Below, piece after piece: positions 63,929 through 64,000 of a DNA stretch of 64,000 nt. The stretch comes from an uncultured Bacteroides sp. (GTDB taxonomy: Bacteria > Bacteroidota > Bacteroidia > Bacteroidales > Bacteroidaceae). The position numbers and the translations under genes were made by a program. The DNA is taken from positions 41,940 through 105,939 of the forward strand of contig CALUOO010000012.1 of NCBI GenBank assembly GCA_944322345.1. The letters are read 5' to 3'. Each line of letters starts with the position of its first letter. Position 1 is the first letter of the stretch. The notes beneath the pieces are model-generated. The model had not been told where the DNA came from. It did not search any database and worked only from the letters and a program-made list of their open reading frames with translations.

Positions 63929-64000
63929 TGGGCGTTGACGGATTCGAACCGCCGACCCTCTGCTTGTAAGGCAGATGCTCTGAACCAGCTGAGCTAAACG
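63929..64000 (-). tRNA. tRNA-Val (anticodon UAC), cut by the window edge
   Basis: Minus-strand cloverleaf: the D-arm TTAGCTCAGCTGGTTCAGAGC, anticodon loop CTTACAA, T-arm GGCGGTTCGAATCCGTC and acceptor 3' strand AACGCCC are present. The first three bases of the 5' acceptor strand (expected GGG) fall outside. CCA is not encoded (CTC follows the discriminator A), unlike tRNA-Lys here. Confidence 0.92.

Overview
The window reads as a chromosomal segment of a Bacteroides-type gut bacterium (Bacteroides or Phocaeicola; species not resolvable from sequence alone). Several things point there: Bacteroidetes promoters (-7 TAnnTTTG with -33 TTTG), almost no Shine-Dalgarno sites, a remnant of a hybrid two-component regulator next to a GH97 glycosidase, BACON-domain and lipobox lipoproteins, DUF4834 and DUF4954 proteins, and an aspartokinase/homoserine dehydrogenase next to an apgM-like gene and thrC. 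Most of the window is housekeeping DNA. No phage, CRISPR array, insertion sequence or complete conjugative element was found.

Layout. 0-6.6 kb: dnaE-trxA-small acidic protein on the minus strand, divergent from psd-pssA-DUF4834. 6.6-10.4 kb: a collapsed polysaccharide-utilisation locus in which a GH97 3' fragment abuts a frameshifted hybrid two-component regulator. 10.4-20 kb: tadA and a small DNA-binding-like protein, then yraN, yjbR and birA, a metalloprotease lipoprotein, a TPR protein, a MATE exporter, pyrH, an EamA transporter, frr and rsgA. 20-21.5 kb: a decayed tyrosine integrase next to tRNA-Lys. 21.8-32.3 kb: rsmI, a coiled-coil lipoprotein, a HAD phosphatase, MarC, a sugar isomerase-like protein, hflX, DUF4954 and class I fumarase. 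32.5-44.8 kb: an RND efflux operon, mdh, and a TolC-HlyD-two-permease export operon with no ATPase. 45-47.8 kb: hydrolase, AraC regulator and outer-membrane barrel. 48.4-53.6 kb: the threonine operon (thrA-apgM-thrC) behind a candidate leader peptide. 53.8-64 kb: ansA, the L13-S9-S2-EF-Ts operon, GH88, and purB-rluB-asnS, ending in a tRNA-Val cut by the window edge.

The most unusual signal is not a gene. At least five intergenic regions (about 6.7, 16.1, 30.3, 38.3 and 48.2 kb) carry a short tandem array of dyad-symmetric units with an exact 22-bp period. The core sequence differs between loci, except that two loci share a TGCA core. A sixth locus (44.9 kb) has the same style with a period of about 42 bp. 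I do not recognise this as a named repeat family. Other points worth a look are the candidate threonine leader peptide, a switch-like structured leader before rpsB, the PUL deletion junction, and the roughly 200-residue Arg/Asn/Gly-rich repeat extension of the RluB-type enzyme.
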